Shown: positions 52,148 to 62,700 of the stretch, piece after piece
Numbering within the stretch: position 1 is the first letter of the stretch
Layout: each line of letters opens with the position of its first letter
Source of the DNA: Longimicrobiales bacterium
Lineage (GTDB): Bacteria; Gemmatimonadota; Gemmatimonadetes; Longimicrobiales; Gaopeijiaceae
Reading direction: 5' to 3'
Length of the DNA stretch: 64,000 nucleotides
Assembly: GCA_958296005.1 (NCBI GenBank)
Contig: CATQHQ010000002.1
Coordinates: 124,001-188,000, forward strand
Made by a program: the position numbers and the translations under genes
The notes under the pieces: model-generated
What the model saw: the letters and a program-made list of their open reading frames with translations, nothing else
What the model was told of the DNA's origin: nothing
Databases searched by the model: none

Positions 52148-52570
52148 GTGTCGGAGCGCCAGCCTTTTCCCTACACCGCGAGCCATGTCGCCAACTACTT
52201 CCTTCGACGGGGCAAGAAGGAACGGAGGGAGATCACGCACCTCAAGTTGCAGAAGTTGGTGTACGTCGCCTACGGATGGTGCTGGGAGATTCTGGACCGC
52301 CCGCTGTTTCGCGACAGGATCGAGGCGTGGAAGTACGGTCCTGTGGTTCCCAACCTCTACCACGAGTTCAAGCACTGCGGCTGGATGCCGATTCGGCAGT
52401 GGTCCGCTCACTACGACTTCGAGACCCGTCACTTCCTGATTCCCGAGGTCCAACCAGACGGTCGGGTTGCGGGTGTTCTCCATCAAGTGTGGGAGGCGTA
52501 CAAGACGTTCTCTGGCAGCGACAATACAAGGAATATGCGAGACAGAACCGTGCAGGACAGTGACGACTAG
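52148..52570 (+). CDS. Panacea (DUF4065) domain protein, candidate antitoxin
   Basis: Protein of 140 residues with the Panacea/SocA-like core: ASHVANYFLRRGKKERREITHLKLQKLVYVAYGWCWEIL, then DRIEAWKYGPVVPNLYHEF. The strong GAGGAGGACCAC site supports the GTG start. Typical members continue after the last helix with a Trp-containing segment; here the C-terminus after KTFSG is short and unlike the family, so it may be truncated. Panacea domains are known as promiscuous antitoxins paired with diverse, sometimes membrane-active, toxins. The next two small ORFs are directly adjacent. Confidence 0.8.
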   Translation: MSERQPFPYTASHVANYFLRRGKKERREITHLKLQKLVYVAYGWCWEILDRPLFRDRIEAWKYGPVVPNLYHEFKHCGWMPIRQWSAHYDFETRHFLIPEVQPDGRVAGVLHQVWEAYKTFSGSDNTRNMRDRTVQDSDD

Positions 52571-52738
52571 GTGGCGCTGGTGCCAGATGCCGCTCGCAGC
52601 TTGGATGCGCCAGACAGTGGCCTCCAGGAAGCCGAACAGGTCCGAGAGCAGCGGCTGGCATCTTGGGACGCCAAGGCAGTTCATGCCGAGAATATTGCGA
52701 ATCGCTATCCTTCGCGTATGCGGGCGCGCGATTGGTAA
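52571..52738 (+). CDS. Small protein downstream of Panacea gene
   Basis: ORF of 55 residues that begins with GTG directly after the TAG stop of the Panacea gene and in the same frame. It reads as a charged helical peptide (LQEAEQVREQRLASWDAKAV, then HAENIANRYPSRMRARDW). It may be a separate small protein, or the tail of the Panacea gene separated by the stop. I do not recognise it. Confidence 0.45.
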   Translation: MALVPDAARSLDAPDSGLQEAEQVREQRLASWDAKAVHAENIANRYPSRMRARDW

Positions 52739-52902
52739 CGGCCGCGCTCGCGATGATCGTTTTCGGCTGGAGAGACGTCCGATCACTGGTCAATTTGGTC
52801 AGCGATCTGGCAACCGTCCCAGCGGGGGTTGCGTTCCCCATCGCTGGCCTCGCATGGCTGTTGCATCGGGAGTGGATCAGGAGCCGTGCGCGACCGGAGT
52901 AG
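52732..52902 (+). CDS. Small two-helix membrane protein, candidate toxin partner
   Basis: ORF of 56 residues if started at TTG (52732), which overlaps the preceding stop; the first ATG is at 52753. It has two hydrophobic segments, LVTAALAMIVFGW and VPAGVAFPIAGLAWLL, and a basic C-terminus (HREWIRSRARPE). Tiny membrane proteins next to Panacea antitoxins are a known toxin type. It ends 10 bases before the phosphatase gene. Function is inferred only from position and hydrophobicity. Confidence 0.45.
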   Translation: MVTAALAMIVFGWRDVRSLVNLVSDLATVPAGVAFPIAGLAWLLHREWIRSRARPE

Positions 52903-52912
52903 TCACCGGACG

Positions 52913-53407
52913 ATGAACGACTCACGTCCCTCCGATTCCACCTCGGTTCTCTTCGTCTGCCTCGGGAACATCTGCCGGTCGCCGCTGGCGGAGGGGATCT
53001 TCGCCGGCATGGCCGAGACGCGTGAGCTGGGCGGCCGGTTCCGCGTCGATTCCGCGGGGACTGCCGGCTACCACGTAGGGGAGCGGGCCGATCGCCGTTC
53101 CATCGCCGTGGCGGCCGCCCACGGGGTGCGGCTGACTGGACGGGCTCGGCAGGTCTCGCAGCGGGACGTGCATGAGCCCGGCGTGGTCGTCGCCATGGAC
53201 CGGAGCAACCAACGGTCGCTGGAGCGGTTGCGGGGACGGAAGGGCAGGGCGGAGATCGTCCTGATGCGCGACTACGACACGGACGCGGACAGCCCCGACG
53301 TGCCCGATCCCTACTACGGCGGACCCGACGGCTTCGAGGAGGTTTATCGCATCTTGGAGCGGTCGTGCAGGAGCCTGCTGGACGACCTCTGTGCCCGCGC
53401 CGACTGA
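52913..53407 (+). CDS. Low-molecular-weight protein-tyrosine phosphatase
   Basis: Cytosolic phosphatase of 164 residues. The P-loop CX5R is complete as C16LGNICR22 followed by SPLAEGIF, and the general-acid loop is VPDPYYGG near residue 130. An arsenate reductase of the same fold would need extra catalytic Cys residues, which are absent. In bacteria these enzymes often control exopolysaccharide kinases; the glycosyltransferase at 44 kb is the only related gene in view. Confidence 0.93.
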   Translation: MNDSRPSDSTSVLFVCLGNICRSPLAEGIFAGMAETRELGGRFRVDSAGTAGYHVGERADRRSIAVAAAHGVRLTGRARQVSQRDVHEPGVVVAMDRSNQRSLERLRGRKGRAEIVLMRDYDTDADSPDVPDPYYGGPDGFEEVYRILERSCRSLLDDLCARAD

Positions 53408-53624
53408 TCCGGTCGCGGGCGCCCCAGGAAGAGGTCCGCCGCGAGGGTCGCGTAGCTTTCGGCAGCGAAGTCGTCGGCCAGCTGCCGGACCCGGTCCTGC
53501 AACCCGTTCCATTCGCGGATGATCACCAAGGCGGGGAACGGTCCCGATGCCTGTCGCCGTCCACGTAGCGAAGATCCACTCCCTTCAGTGCGCCGCCCTG
53601 GCCGATGCTGGCGGTGGGAGGCAT
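53404..53624 (-). pseudogene. Dienelactone hydrolase remnant
   Basis: On the minus strand an ATG at 53624 starts a peptide (PPTASIGQGG, KGVDLRYVDGD) that matches the N-terminus of dienelactone-hydrolase-like proteins. A frameshift at about 53555 moves to another frame that reads FPALVIIREWNGLQDRVR, LADDFAAESYATLAADLFLGR, which is the first third of the family. The rest, including the catalytic Cys, Asp and His, is gone. The remnant abuts the phosphatase gene 3' end. Confidence 0.65.
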
Positions 53625-53654
53625 GTACCACTATAGATGCTTGATGCCAAAGCT

Positions 53655-53669
53655 CCCCCCCCCCCCCCC
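53655..53669 (+). repeat. Poly(C) tract, 15 bases
   Basis: Fifteen consecutive C bases about 80 bases upstream of the signal peptide of the giant repeat gene. An ATG at 53637 is in the same frame through the tract (five Pro codons) and into the giant ORF, so slippage by one base would break or restore this reading. A shorter start at 53748 does not include the tract. Confidence 0.8.
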
Positions 53670-53747
53670 GGTCGCTGGTGCATAGTGCCATCGGGCTTGG
53701 CGGGCTCCGCGAGGACGGGTGCCCGCACCGGGCAGGATGGCCGGTGC

Positions 53748-56700
53748 GTGGCTCGCTGGGCGATGGTGCTTGTTCTTGCCTCCCTCTCCCTGGCGGTTAC
53801 CCCAGGCGAACGCGCTCGGGCTGACAGCGGGACGATCAACGACGCTCGCGACGCGACGGCTGCGGCGAGCCTGGGGCTGAGCACGAACGCGCTTGAGAAC
53901 AGCTCGGCCACATGGTGGACGGCGGCAAGCCAGGTTCTGGATGTGGGGGTGACGGGCGTGTCGATTGGCTCACCGGTGGTGGGGGACACGTTCGAGCGGG
54001 GCGAGACGATCGAGGTCACGTTGACGTTCAACAGGGCGGTGGACGTGCGCGGCACGCCGCAGCTGGCGCTGGTGATCGGCACGGAGACGCGGCAGGCGTC
54101 CTACACCTCGGGCACGGGCACGGCGTCTCTGGTATTCCGGTACACGGTGGCGCAAACGGACGCGGACAGCGACGGGATCAGCATCGGGGCAGACGCGCTG
54201 TCGCTGAACGGCGGGACGATCGATGTGGCGGGCGGAACGCGGGACGCGTTGCTGGGTCTGGTCCAGACCGCGATCTCGGACAGCGGGAGCCACAAGGTGG
54301 CGGGCGGAACGTTGACGGCGTCAGCGGTAAGCGGCGTGGCGATAGCGAGCACTCCATTCGACGGCGTGCTCGGCACGTACGTGTTGGGCGACACGATCGA
54401 GGTAACGGTGACGTTCAACAGGGCGGTGGAGGTGCGCGGCACGCCGCAGCTGGCGCTGGGTATCGGCACGGCGACGCAGCAGGCTGCCTACGCCTCGGGC
54501 ACGGATACGGACAGCCTGACGTTCCGGTACGCGGTGCAGTTCGCCGACCGCGCTAGCATCGGGATCAGAGTCGGGGCGAGTGCGCTGGGGCTGAACAGCG
54601 GGATGATCAACGATGCGCGGGACGCGATGGTGGCGGCGAGCCTGGATCTGAGCACGAACGTAATCCTGCCCACCGCCACCCACAAGGTGGACGGTAGCCG
54701 GGGGTCGCCTAGGGTGACGGGCGTGGCGATCGGCTCGCCGGTGGTGGGCGACACGTTCGAGCGTGGCGACGCCATCGAGGTCACGGTGACGTTCAACAAG
54801 GCGGTGGACGTGAGCGGCACGCCGCAGCTCGCACTGGAGATCGGCTCGCAGACGCGGCAGGCGTCCTACGCCTCCGGCACGGGCACGGCATCGCTGGTAT
54901 TCCGGTACGTGGTGGTGGCGGTGGACGCGGACAGCGACGGGCTCAGCATCGGGGCGAACGCGCTGTCGCTGAACAGCGGGACGATCGATGTGGCCAGCGG
55001 AACGCGGGACGCGGTGCTGGGTCTGGGCGCGAACGCGATCGAGAACAGCGGGAGCCACAAGGTGGCGGGCGGGACGTTGACGGTGGCGCTAAGCGGCGTG
55101 GCCATTACGAGCCGCCCGACGAGCGGCAGCACGTACGGGTTGAGCGAACAGATCGAGGTGGCGGTGACGTTCAACAGGGCGGTGAACGTGAGCGGCACGC
55201 CGCAGCTGGCGCTGGGAATTGGCACGGAGACGCGCCAAGCGGACTACGCCACGGGCACCGGCACGGACAGCCTGACGTTCCGGTACAGAGTGCAGGCGGC
55301 GGGCAGCGACGCGGACGGGATCAGCGTCGGGGCGGACGCGCTAGGGTTGAACGGCGGGACGATCAACGACGCGCGCGACGGGACGAGGGCGGTGAGCCTG
55401 GGTCTGGGCGCGAACGCGATCACGAACAGCTCTGGCCACAGGGTGGACGGCAGCCAGGGGCCGCCGGGGGTGACAGCGGGCATGAGTGTCCTTGGGTCAA
55501 GGGTGGGCGACACGTACGAGCGGGGCGAGACGATCGAGGTGACGGTACCGTTCAACAAGGCGGTGGACGTGGGCGGCACGCCGCAGCTGGCGCTGGGGAT
55601 TGGCACGGCGACGCGCCAAGCGAACTATGTCTCGGGCACGGGCACGACGTCGCTGGTCTTCGCGTACACGGTCGTGCAGGCGGACGCGGACAACGACGGG
55701 ATCAGCATCGCGGCGGACGCGCTGACGCTGAACGGCGGCAGGATCGATGTGGCCGGCGGGACCACCGACGCGTTGTTGGGTCTGGGCGCGAACGCGTTCG
55801 AGAACAACTTCAGCCTCAAGGTGGCGGGCGGGACGTTGACGGCGTCGGCGGCGAACAGCGTGGCTGTTACGAGCAGCCCGGCGGGCGGCAGCACGTACGG
55901 TCCGAGCGAGCGGATCGAGGTCACGGTGGGGTTCAACCTCCCGGTGACGGTGAGCGGCACGCCGCAGCTCGCGCTGAGGATCGGGACGGAGACGCGCCAA
56001 GCGAACTATGTCTCAGGCACGGGTACATACAGCCTGACGTTCCGCTACGCCGTGGCGGCGGCGGACAGCGACACGGACGGGATCAGCGTTGGGGCGACCG
56101 CGCTGGGGTTGAACAGCGGAACGATCAAGGATGCGCGGGACGCGACGGTGGCGGCGAGCCTGGGACTGGGGGCGAACGCGATCACCAACGACGGGGACCA
56201 CATGGTGGACGGCAACGCAGGGCCGCCAGCTGTGCAGTGGCCGGGCATGTCTTTTCTTACCACGCCAGCGGTGCCCGAGACCTACACGCGTGGCGAGCGG
56301 TTCGAGATCCTGATAATATTCAACAAGGCGGTGGACGTGGGCGGCACGCCGCAGCTGGCGCTGGGGATCGGCACGGAGACGCGCCAAGCGAACTATGTCT
56401 CGGGCACGGGCACGACGTCGCTGATCTTCGCGTACACGGTCGTGCAGGCGGACGCGGACAACGACGGGATCAGCGTCGCGGCGGACGCGCTGACGCTGAA
56501 CGGCGGCAGGATCGATGTGGCCGGCGGGACCACCGACGCGTTGTTGGGTCTGGGCAGGAACGCGGTCGAGAGCACCGGCCTGAAGGTGGCGGGCGGGACG
56601 TTCACGGTGCCGGCGGCGAACGGCGTGGCTGTTACGAGCAGCCCGGCGAGCGGCAGCACGTACGAGGCGGACGAACAGATTGAGGTGACTGTAACGTTCA

Positions 56701-59700
56701 ACCTCCCGGTGATGGTGAGCGGCACGCCGCAGCTGGCGTTGGGAATTGGCACGGCGACGCGCCAAGCGAACTATGTCTCGGGCACGGGTACGCGCCACCT
56801 GACGTTCCGCTACACGGTGCGGGCGGCGGACAGAGACAGGGACGGGATCAGCGTCGCGGCCGCCGCGCTGGGGTTGAACAGCGGGACGATCAAGGATGCG
56901 CGGGACGCGACGGTGGCGGCGAGCCTGGGACTGGGGGCGAACGCGATCACCAACGACGGGAACCACAGGGTGGACGGCAGGGAGGGGCCGCCGGGGGTGA
57001 CGGGCGTGGCGATCGGCTTGCCGGTCGCGGGCGACACGTTCGAGCGTGGCGAGGCCATCGAGGTCACGGTGACGTTCAGCAAGGCGGTGGACGTGAGCGG
57101 TACGCCGCAGCTGGCACTGGGGATCGGTGCGGCGACGCGGCAGGCTACTTACGCCTCGGGCACGGGCAAGGCGTTGCTGGTGTTCCGGTACGTGGTGGTG
57201 CAGGCGGACGCGGACAGCGACGGGCTCAGCATCGGGGCGGACGCGCTGACTGGGAGGTTCCGTGCGTCCGACGGAACGGGAACGGTCGTGCTGGGTCTGG
57301 GCGCGAACGCGATCGAGAACAGCGGGAGCCACAAGGTGGCAGGCGGGACGTGGACGACGGCGGTAAACGGCGTGGCTATTACGAGCAGCCCGGCGAGCGG
57401 CAGCACGTACGGTCCGAGCGAGCGGATCGAGGTGGCGGTGACGTTCAACCGTCCGGTGACGGTGACGGGCACGACGCAGCTGGCGCTGGGGATCGGCGCG
57501 GCGACGCGGCAGGCTTCCTACCTCTCGGGCACGGGGACGGCCAGCCTGACGTTCCGCTACGTGGTGCAGGCGGCGGACAGCGACGCGGACGGGCTCAGCG
57601 TCGGGGCGAGTGCGCTGACGGTGAACGGCACGAACATGGGGCTGGGTACGAACGCGATCACCAACGACGGGAGCCACGGGGTGAACGGTGCCCGGGAGCC
57701 GCCGAGGGTGACAAGGACGTCGATCCCCTTGCCGTATGGGGAATTCTTCCAGCGGGCGGACTCCATCTGGGTGAGAGTGGACTTCAACACGGCAGTGGAC
57801 GTGGGCGGCACGCCGCAGCTGGCGCTGGGGATCGGCACGGCGACGCGCCAAGCGAACTATGTCTCGGGCACGGGGACGGCCAGCCTGACGTTCCGCTACG
57901 TGGTGCAGGCGGCGGACAGCGACGCGGACGGGCTCAGCATCGCGGCGGACGCGCTGACGCTGAACGGCGGCACGATTGATGTGGCCGGCGGAACACTGGA
58001 CGCGGTGCTGGGTCTGGGCGCGAACGCGATCTCGGACCGCAGGAGCCACAAGGTGAAGGGCGGAACGTACAACAGGCCGTTCGTAACGCGAGTGTTTTTT
58101 ACGAGCGTTCCTTCGGACGGCAGCACGTACGTGTCTGGCGAGGAGATCGTTGTCCGGGTGACCTTCTCGCGGCCGGTGACGGTGCTGCGTGACCATAGAT
58201 TGTCTGTGCGGATAAGGCTCGGCTTGTCGGGTAGCTTGTCGGCTAGACGGAGTGCTTGGTACTTCTCGAGTTCGGGGACGGGGTTGGAGTTCCGCTACAC
58301 GGTGCAGGCGGCGGACGACAGCGGCACGGATGGGATCAACTTCCCGTTGGGGTATGGTGACAACCCGCTGAGCGGCGTTTATATCGGATTTCACGGGGAA
58401 CGTATTCCAGTAGTAAGATATTCCAACAGCGTCTTCGAAGGTTCGGACACAAGGGTGGACGGTAGCCGAGGGCTGCCGAGCGTGACGGGCGTGCAGATCG
58501 GCTCGCCGGTCGTGGGGGACACGTTCGAGCGTGGCGACACGATCGAGGCCACGGTGAGGTTCAACGAGGCGGTGGACGTGCGCGGCACGCCGCAGCTGGC
58601 GCTGGAGATCGGCACGGCGACGCGGCAGGCGGACTACGCCTCGGGCACGGGTACGCGGGCGCTGGTGTTCCAGTATACGGTGGCGGCGGCGGATACGGAC
58701 AACGACGGGCTCAGCATCGGGTGGGACGCGTTGGCGCTGAACGGCGGGACGATCGATGTGGCCGGCGGGACTACCGACGCGGTGCTGTCGCTGTGGGCTG
58801 GGGTTAACTTGAGAAGAAACATACCTAGCCGCAAGGTGGCGGGCAGTACGTTGACAGCGGCAGCGGTGAGCGGCGCGGCGATCGCGAGCACTCCGGCGAG
58901 CGGCAGCACGTACGGTCCGAGCGAACAGATCGAGGTGGGGGTGACGTTCACGCGGCCGGTGACCGTGAGCGGCACGCCGCAGCTGGCGCTGGGAATTGGC
59001 ACTGAGACGCGCCAAGCGAACTACGTCTCGGGCACGGGTACGGACAGCCTGACGTTCCGCTACGCCGTGGTGGTGGCGGACAGCGACGCGGACGGGCTCA
59101 GCGTCGGGGCGAGTGCGCTGACGCTGAACAGCGGAACGATCAAGGACGCGCGATACGCGGCGGTGGCAAGCCTGGGGCTGGGCACGAACGCGATCACCGA
59201 CGACGGGGATCACAGGGTGGACGGCAGCCAGGGATCGCCGGGGGTGACGGGCGTAACGCTGAACTCGCCAACTGTGGGCGACACGTACGAGCGGGGCGAG
59301 ACGATCGAGGTCACGGTGACGTTCAACAAGACGGTGGAGGTGAGCGGCACGCCGCAGTTGGCGCTGGGGATCGGCACGCAGACGCGGCAGGCGTCCTACG
59401 CCTCGGGCACGGGGATGGCGTCGCTTGTGTTCCGCTACACGGTGGTGTCGGGCGACGCGGACAACGACGGGCTCAGCATCGCGGCGGACGCGCTGGGGTT
59501 GAACAGCGGGACGATCGACGTGGCGGGCGGGACGATCGATGCGTTGCTGGGGCTGGGCGCGAACGCGATCGAGAACAGCGGGAGCCACAAGGTGGCGGGC
59601 GGGACGTTCACGGCGGCGGCGGTGAACGGAGCGGCGATCGTGAGCACTCCGGCGAGCGGTAGCGAGTACGGTCCGGGCGAACAGATCGAGGTGGGGGTGA

Positions 59701-62700
59701 CGTTCACGCGGCCGGTGACCGTGAGCGGTGCGCCGCAGCTGGCGCTGGGAATCGGGACGGCGACCCGCCAGGCGTCCTACGCCACGGGCACGGGAACTGA
59801 CAGCTTGACGTTCCAGTACACGGTGCAGCCATCCGACCGCGACACGGACGGGATCAGCGTCGGGGCGAGTGCGCTGGGGCTGAACAGCGGTACGATCAAC
59901 GACGCGCGGGACGCGATGGCAGCGGCCCTGGGGCTGGGTACGCACGCGATCACCAACGACGGGAATCACAAGGTGAGTTTTCTGGGCCCGGCGATCGTGA
60001 CCGGCGTGGCGATCGGCTCGCCGGCGGTGGGCGACACGTTCGAGCTGGGCGAGACGATCGAGGTCACGGTGACGTTCGACAGGTGGGTGGAGGTCGCGAA
60101 CGGCACGCCGCAGCTGGCACTGGGGATCGGCACGCAGACGCGGCAGGCGGACTACGCCTCGGGCACGGGCACGGTGTCGCTGGTGTTCCGCTACGCCGTA
60201 GTGGCGGCGGACACGGACGGCGACGGGCTCAGCATCGGGGCGGACGCGCTGTCGCTGAACGGCGCGTACATTTCGGATGTGAGGAGAGCGCACGCGGCCC
60301 TGGGGCTGGGCGCGAACGCGATCGAGAACAGCGGGAGCCACAAGGTGGACGGCAGCCGGGGGCCGCCGGTGGTGACGGGCGTGGCAATCGGTTCGCCGGC
60401 GGTGGGCGACACGTTCGTGGGTAGGGAGCTGATCGAGGTCACGGTGACGTTCAACCAGGCGGTGGACGTCACCGGCCAGCCGGCGTTGGCACTGGGGATC
60501 GGCACGGGTAGGAACGCGTATTACGCCTCGGGCACTGGCACGACGTCGCTGGTGTTCAGCTACCGTGTGAGCGGCCATTATCGCGGGGGGGTCTTCAGAG
60601 GCGACCGCGACACCAATGGGATCAGCATCGGGGCGGACGCGCTGACGTACTTTTTTTCTAGCGTGTCCCAGGCGATCGTTGCGGCCGGCGGGACCGTCGA
60701 CGCGCGGCTGGATCTGGGCGCGAACGCGATCACGAACAGCTCCGGCCACAAGGTGGACGGCTCGTTGTGGCCGGACCCGCGGGTAAGCGATGTGGCTATT
60801 ACGAGCAGCCCTTCGAGCGGCGGCACGTACGGGCAGGGCGAGCGGATCGAGGTGGCGGTGACGCTCGTGCAGCCCGCGGTTTTGCACGCGGGGTCGGCGA
60901 TGGAGCTGGTTTTCGGGGTGGATCTGCTTACCGGGGTGGCGCGCCGAGCGGAATGGTCGCACTCCGACTACTCCCACAGGATCCATACGTTCCACTACGA
61001 GGTGCGGGCGGACGACAGCGACACGAACGGGATCAGCGTCACGGACTTGCTTCTGATACGGGATTGGCGGCACACGCAGAGACAGGGGGTGGTGCCGCTG
61101 GGTACGCACCAGATCGTCAATGACTGGGATCACAAGGTGGACGGCAGCCAGGGGCTGCCGAAGGTGACGGGCGTGGCGCTCAACTCGCCGACTGCGGGCG
61201 ATACGTACGAGTGGGGCGACACGATCGAGGTGACGGTGACGTTCAACAAGGCGGTGGACGTGAGCGGCACGCCGCAGCTGGCGTTGGGGATCGGCGCGGT
61301 GACGCAGGCGGACTATCTCTCGGGCACGGGCACGACGTCGCTGGTGTTCCGTTACATGGTGGGGCGGACGGACGCGGACGCGGACGGGATCAGCATCGCG
61401 ACGGACGCGCTGAGCGGGGTGATCCGTGTGTCCGACGGAACGGCGGCGGCGAGCCTCGGACTGGGCACGAACGCGATCACGAACAGCTCGGGCCACAAGG
61501 TGGACGGCAGCCTGGGGTCGCCGGGGGTGACGGGGGTGGCGATCGGCTCGCCGGTGGTGGGAGACACGTTCGAGCGTGGCGAGACGATCGAGGTGACGGT
61601 GACGTTCAACCAGGCGGTGGACGTGGGCGGTGCGCCGCAGCTGGGGCTGGGGATTGGCACGCAGACGCGGCAGGCGTCCTACGCCTCGGGCACGGGAACG
61701 GCGTCGCTGGTGTTCCGGTACACGGTGATGCGGGCGGACGCGGACACGGATGGGCTCAGCATCGGGGCGAACGCACTGGGGCTGAACGGCGGTAGGATCG
61801 AGGTGGCAGGCGTGGCGTTGGACGATGCGCTGCTGGGGCTGGGCACGAACGCGGTCGAGAACAGCGGGAGCCACAAGGTGGCGGGCGGGACGTTCACGGC
61901 TGCGGCGGTGAGCGGCGCGGCGATCGCGAGCAGCCCGGCGAGCAGCAGCACGTACAGGCTGGGCGAGTGGATCGAGGTGGGGGTGACGTTTACGCGGCCC
62001 GTGACCGTGAGCGGCACGCCGCAACTGGCGCTGGGAATCGGGACGGCGACCCGCCAGGCGGACTACGCCTCGGGCACGGGTACGGACAGCCTGACGTTCC
62101 GCTACGCCGTAGTGGCGGCGGACAGCGACAACGACGGGCTCAGCGTCGGGGGGACCGCGCTGGGGTTGAACAGCGGGACGATCAACGATGTGAGCGATGG
62201 GACGACGGCGGCGAGCCTGGGGCTGGGGACCAACGCGATCACGAACAGCTCCAGCCACAGGGTGGACGGCAGCCAGGGACCGCCGGGGGTGACGGGCGTG
62301 GCGATCGGGTCCCCGGTCGTGGGCGACACGTTCGAGCGTGGCGAGACGATCGAGGTCACGGTGACGTTCAACAAGGCGGTGGACGTGAGCGGCACGCCGC
62401 AGCTGGCGCTGGGGATCGGCTCGGCGACGCGGCAGGCGTCCTACGCCTCGGGCACTGGCACGGCGTCGCTGGTGTTCCGGTACACGGTTGCCTCGGGCGA
62501 CGCGGACACGGACGGGCTCGGCATCGCGGCGAACGCGCTGTCGCTGAACAGCGGGACGATCGATGTGGCAAGCGGGACTACCGACGCGGTGCTGTCGCTG
62601 CGGGCTCACTCGAGAAGAAACATACCTAGCCGCAAGGTGGCGGGCGGGACGTTCACGGCGTCGGCGGTGAGCGGCGTGGTGATCGCGAGCACTCCGGCGG

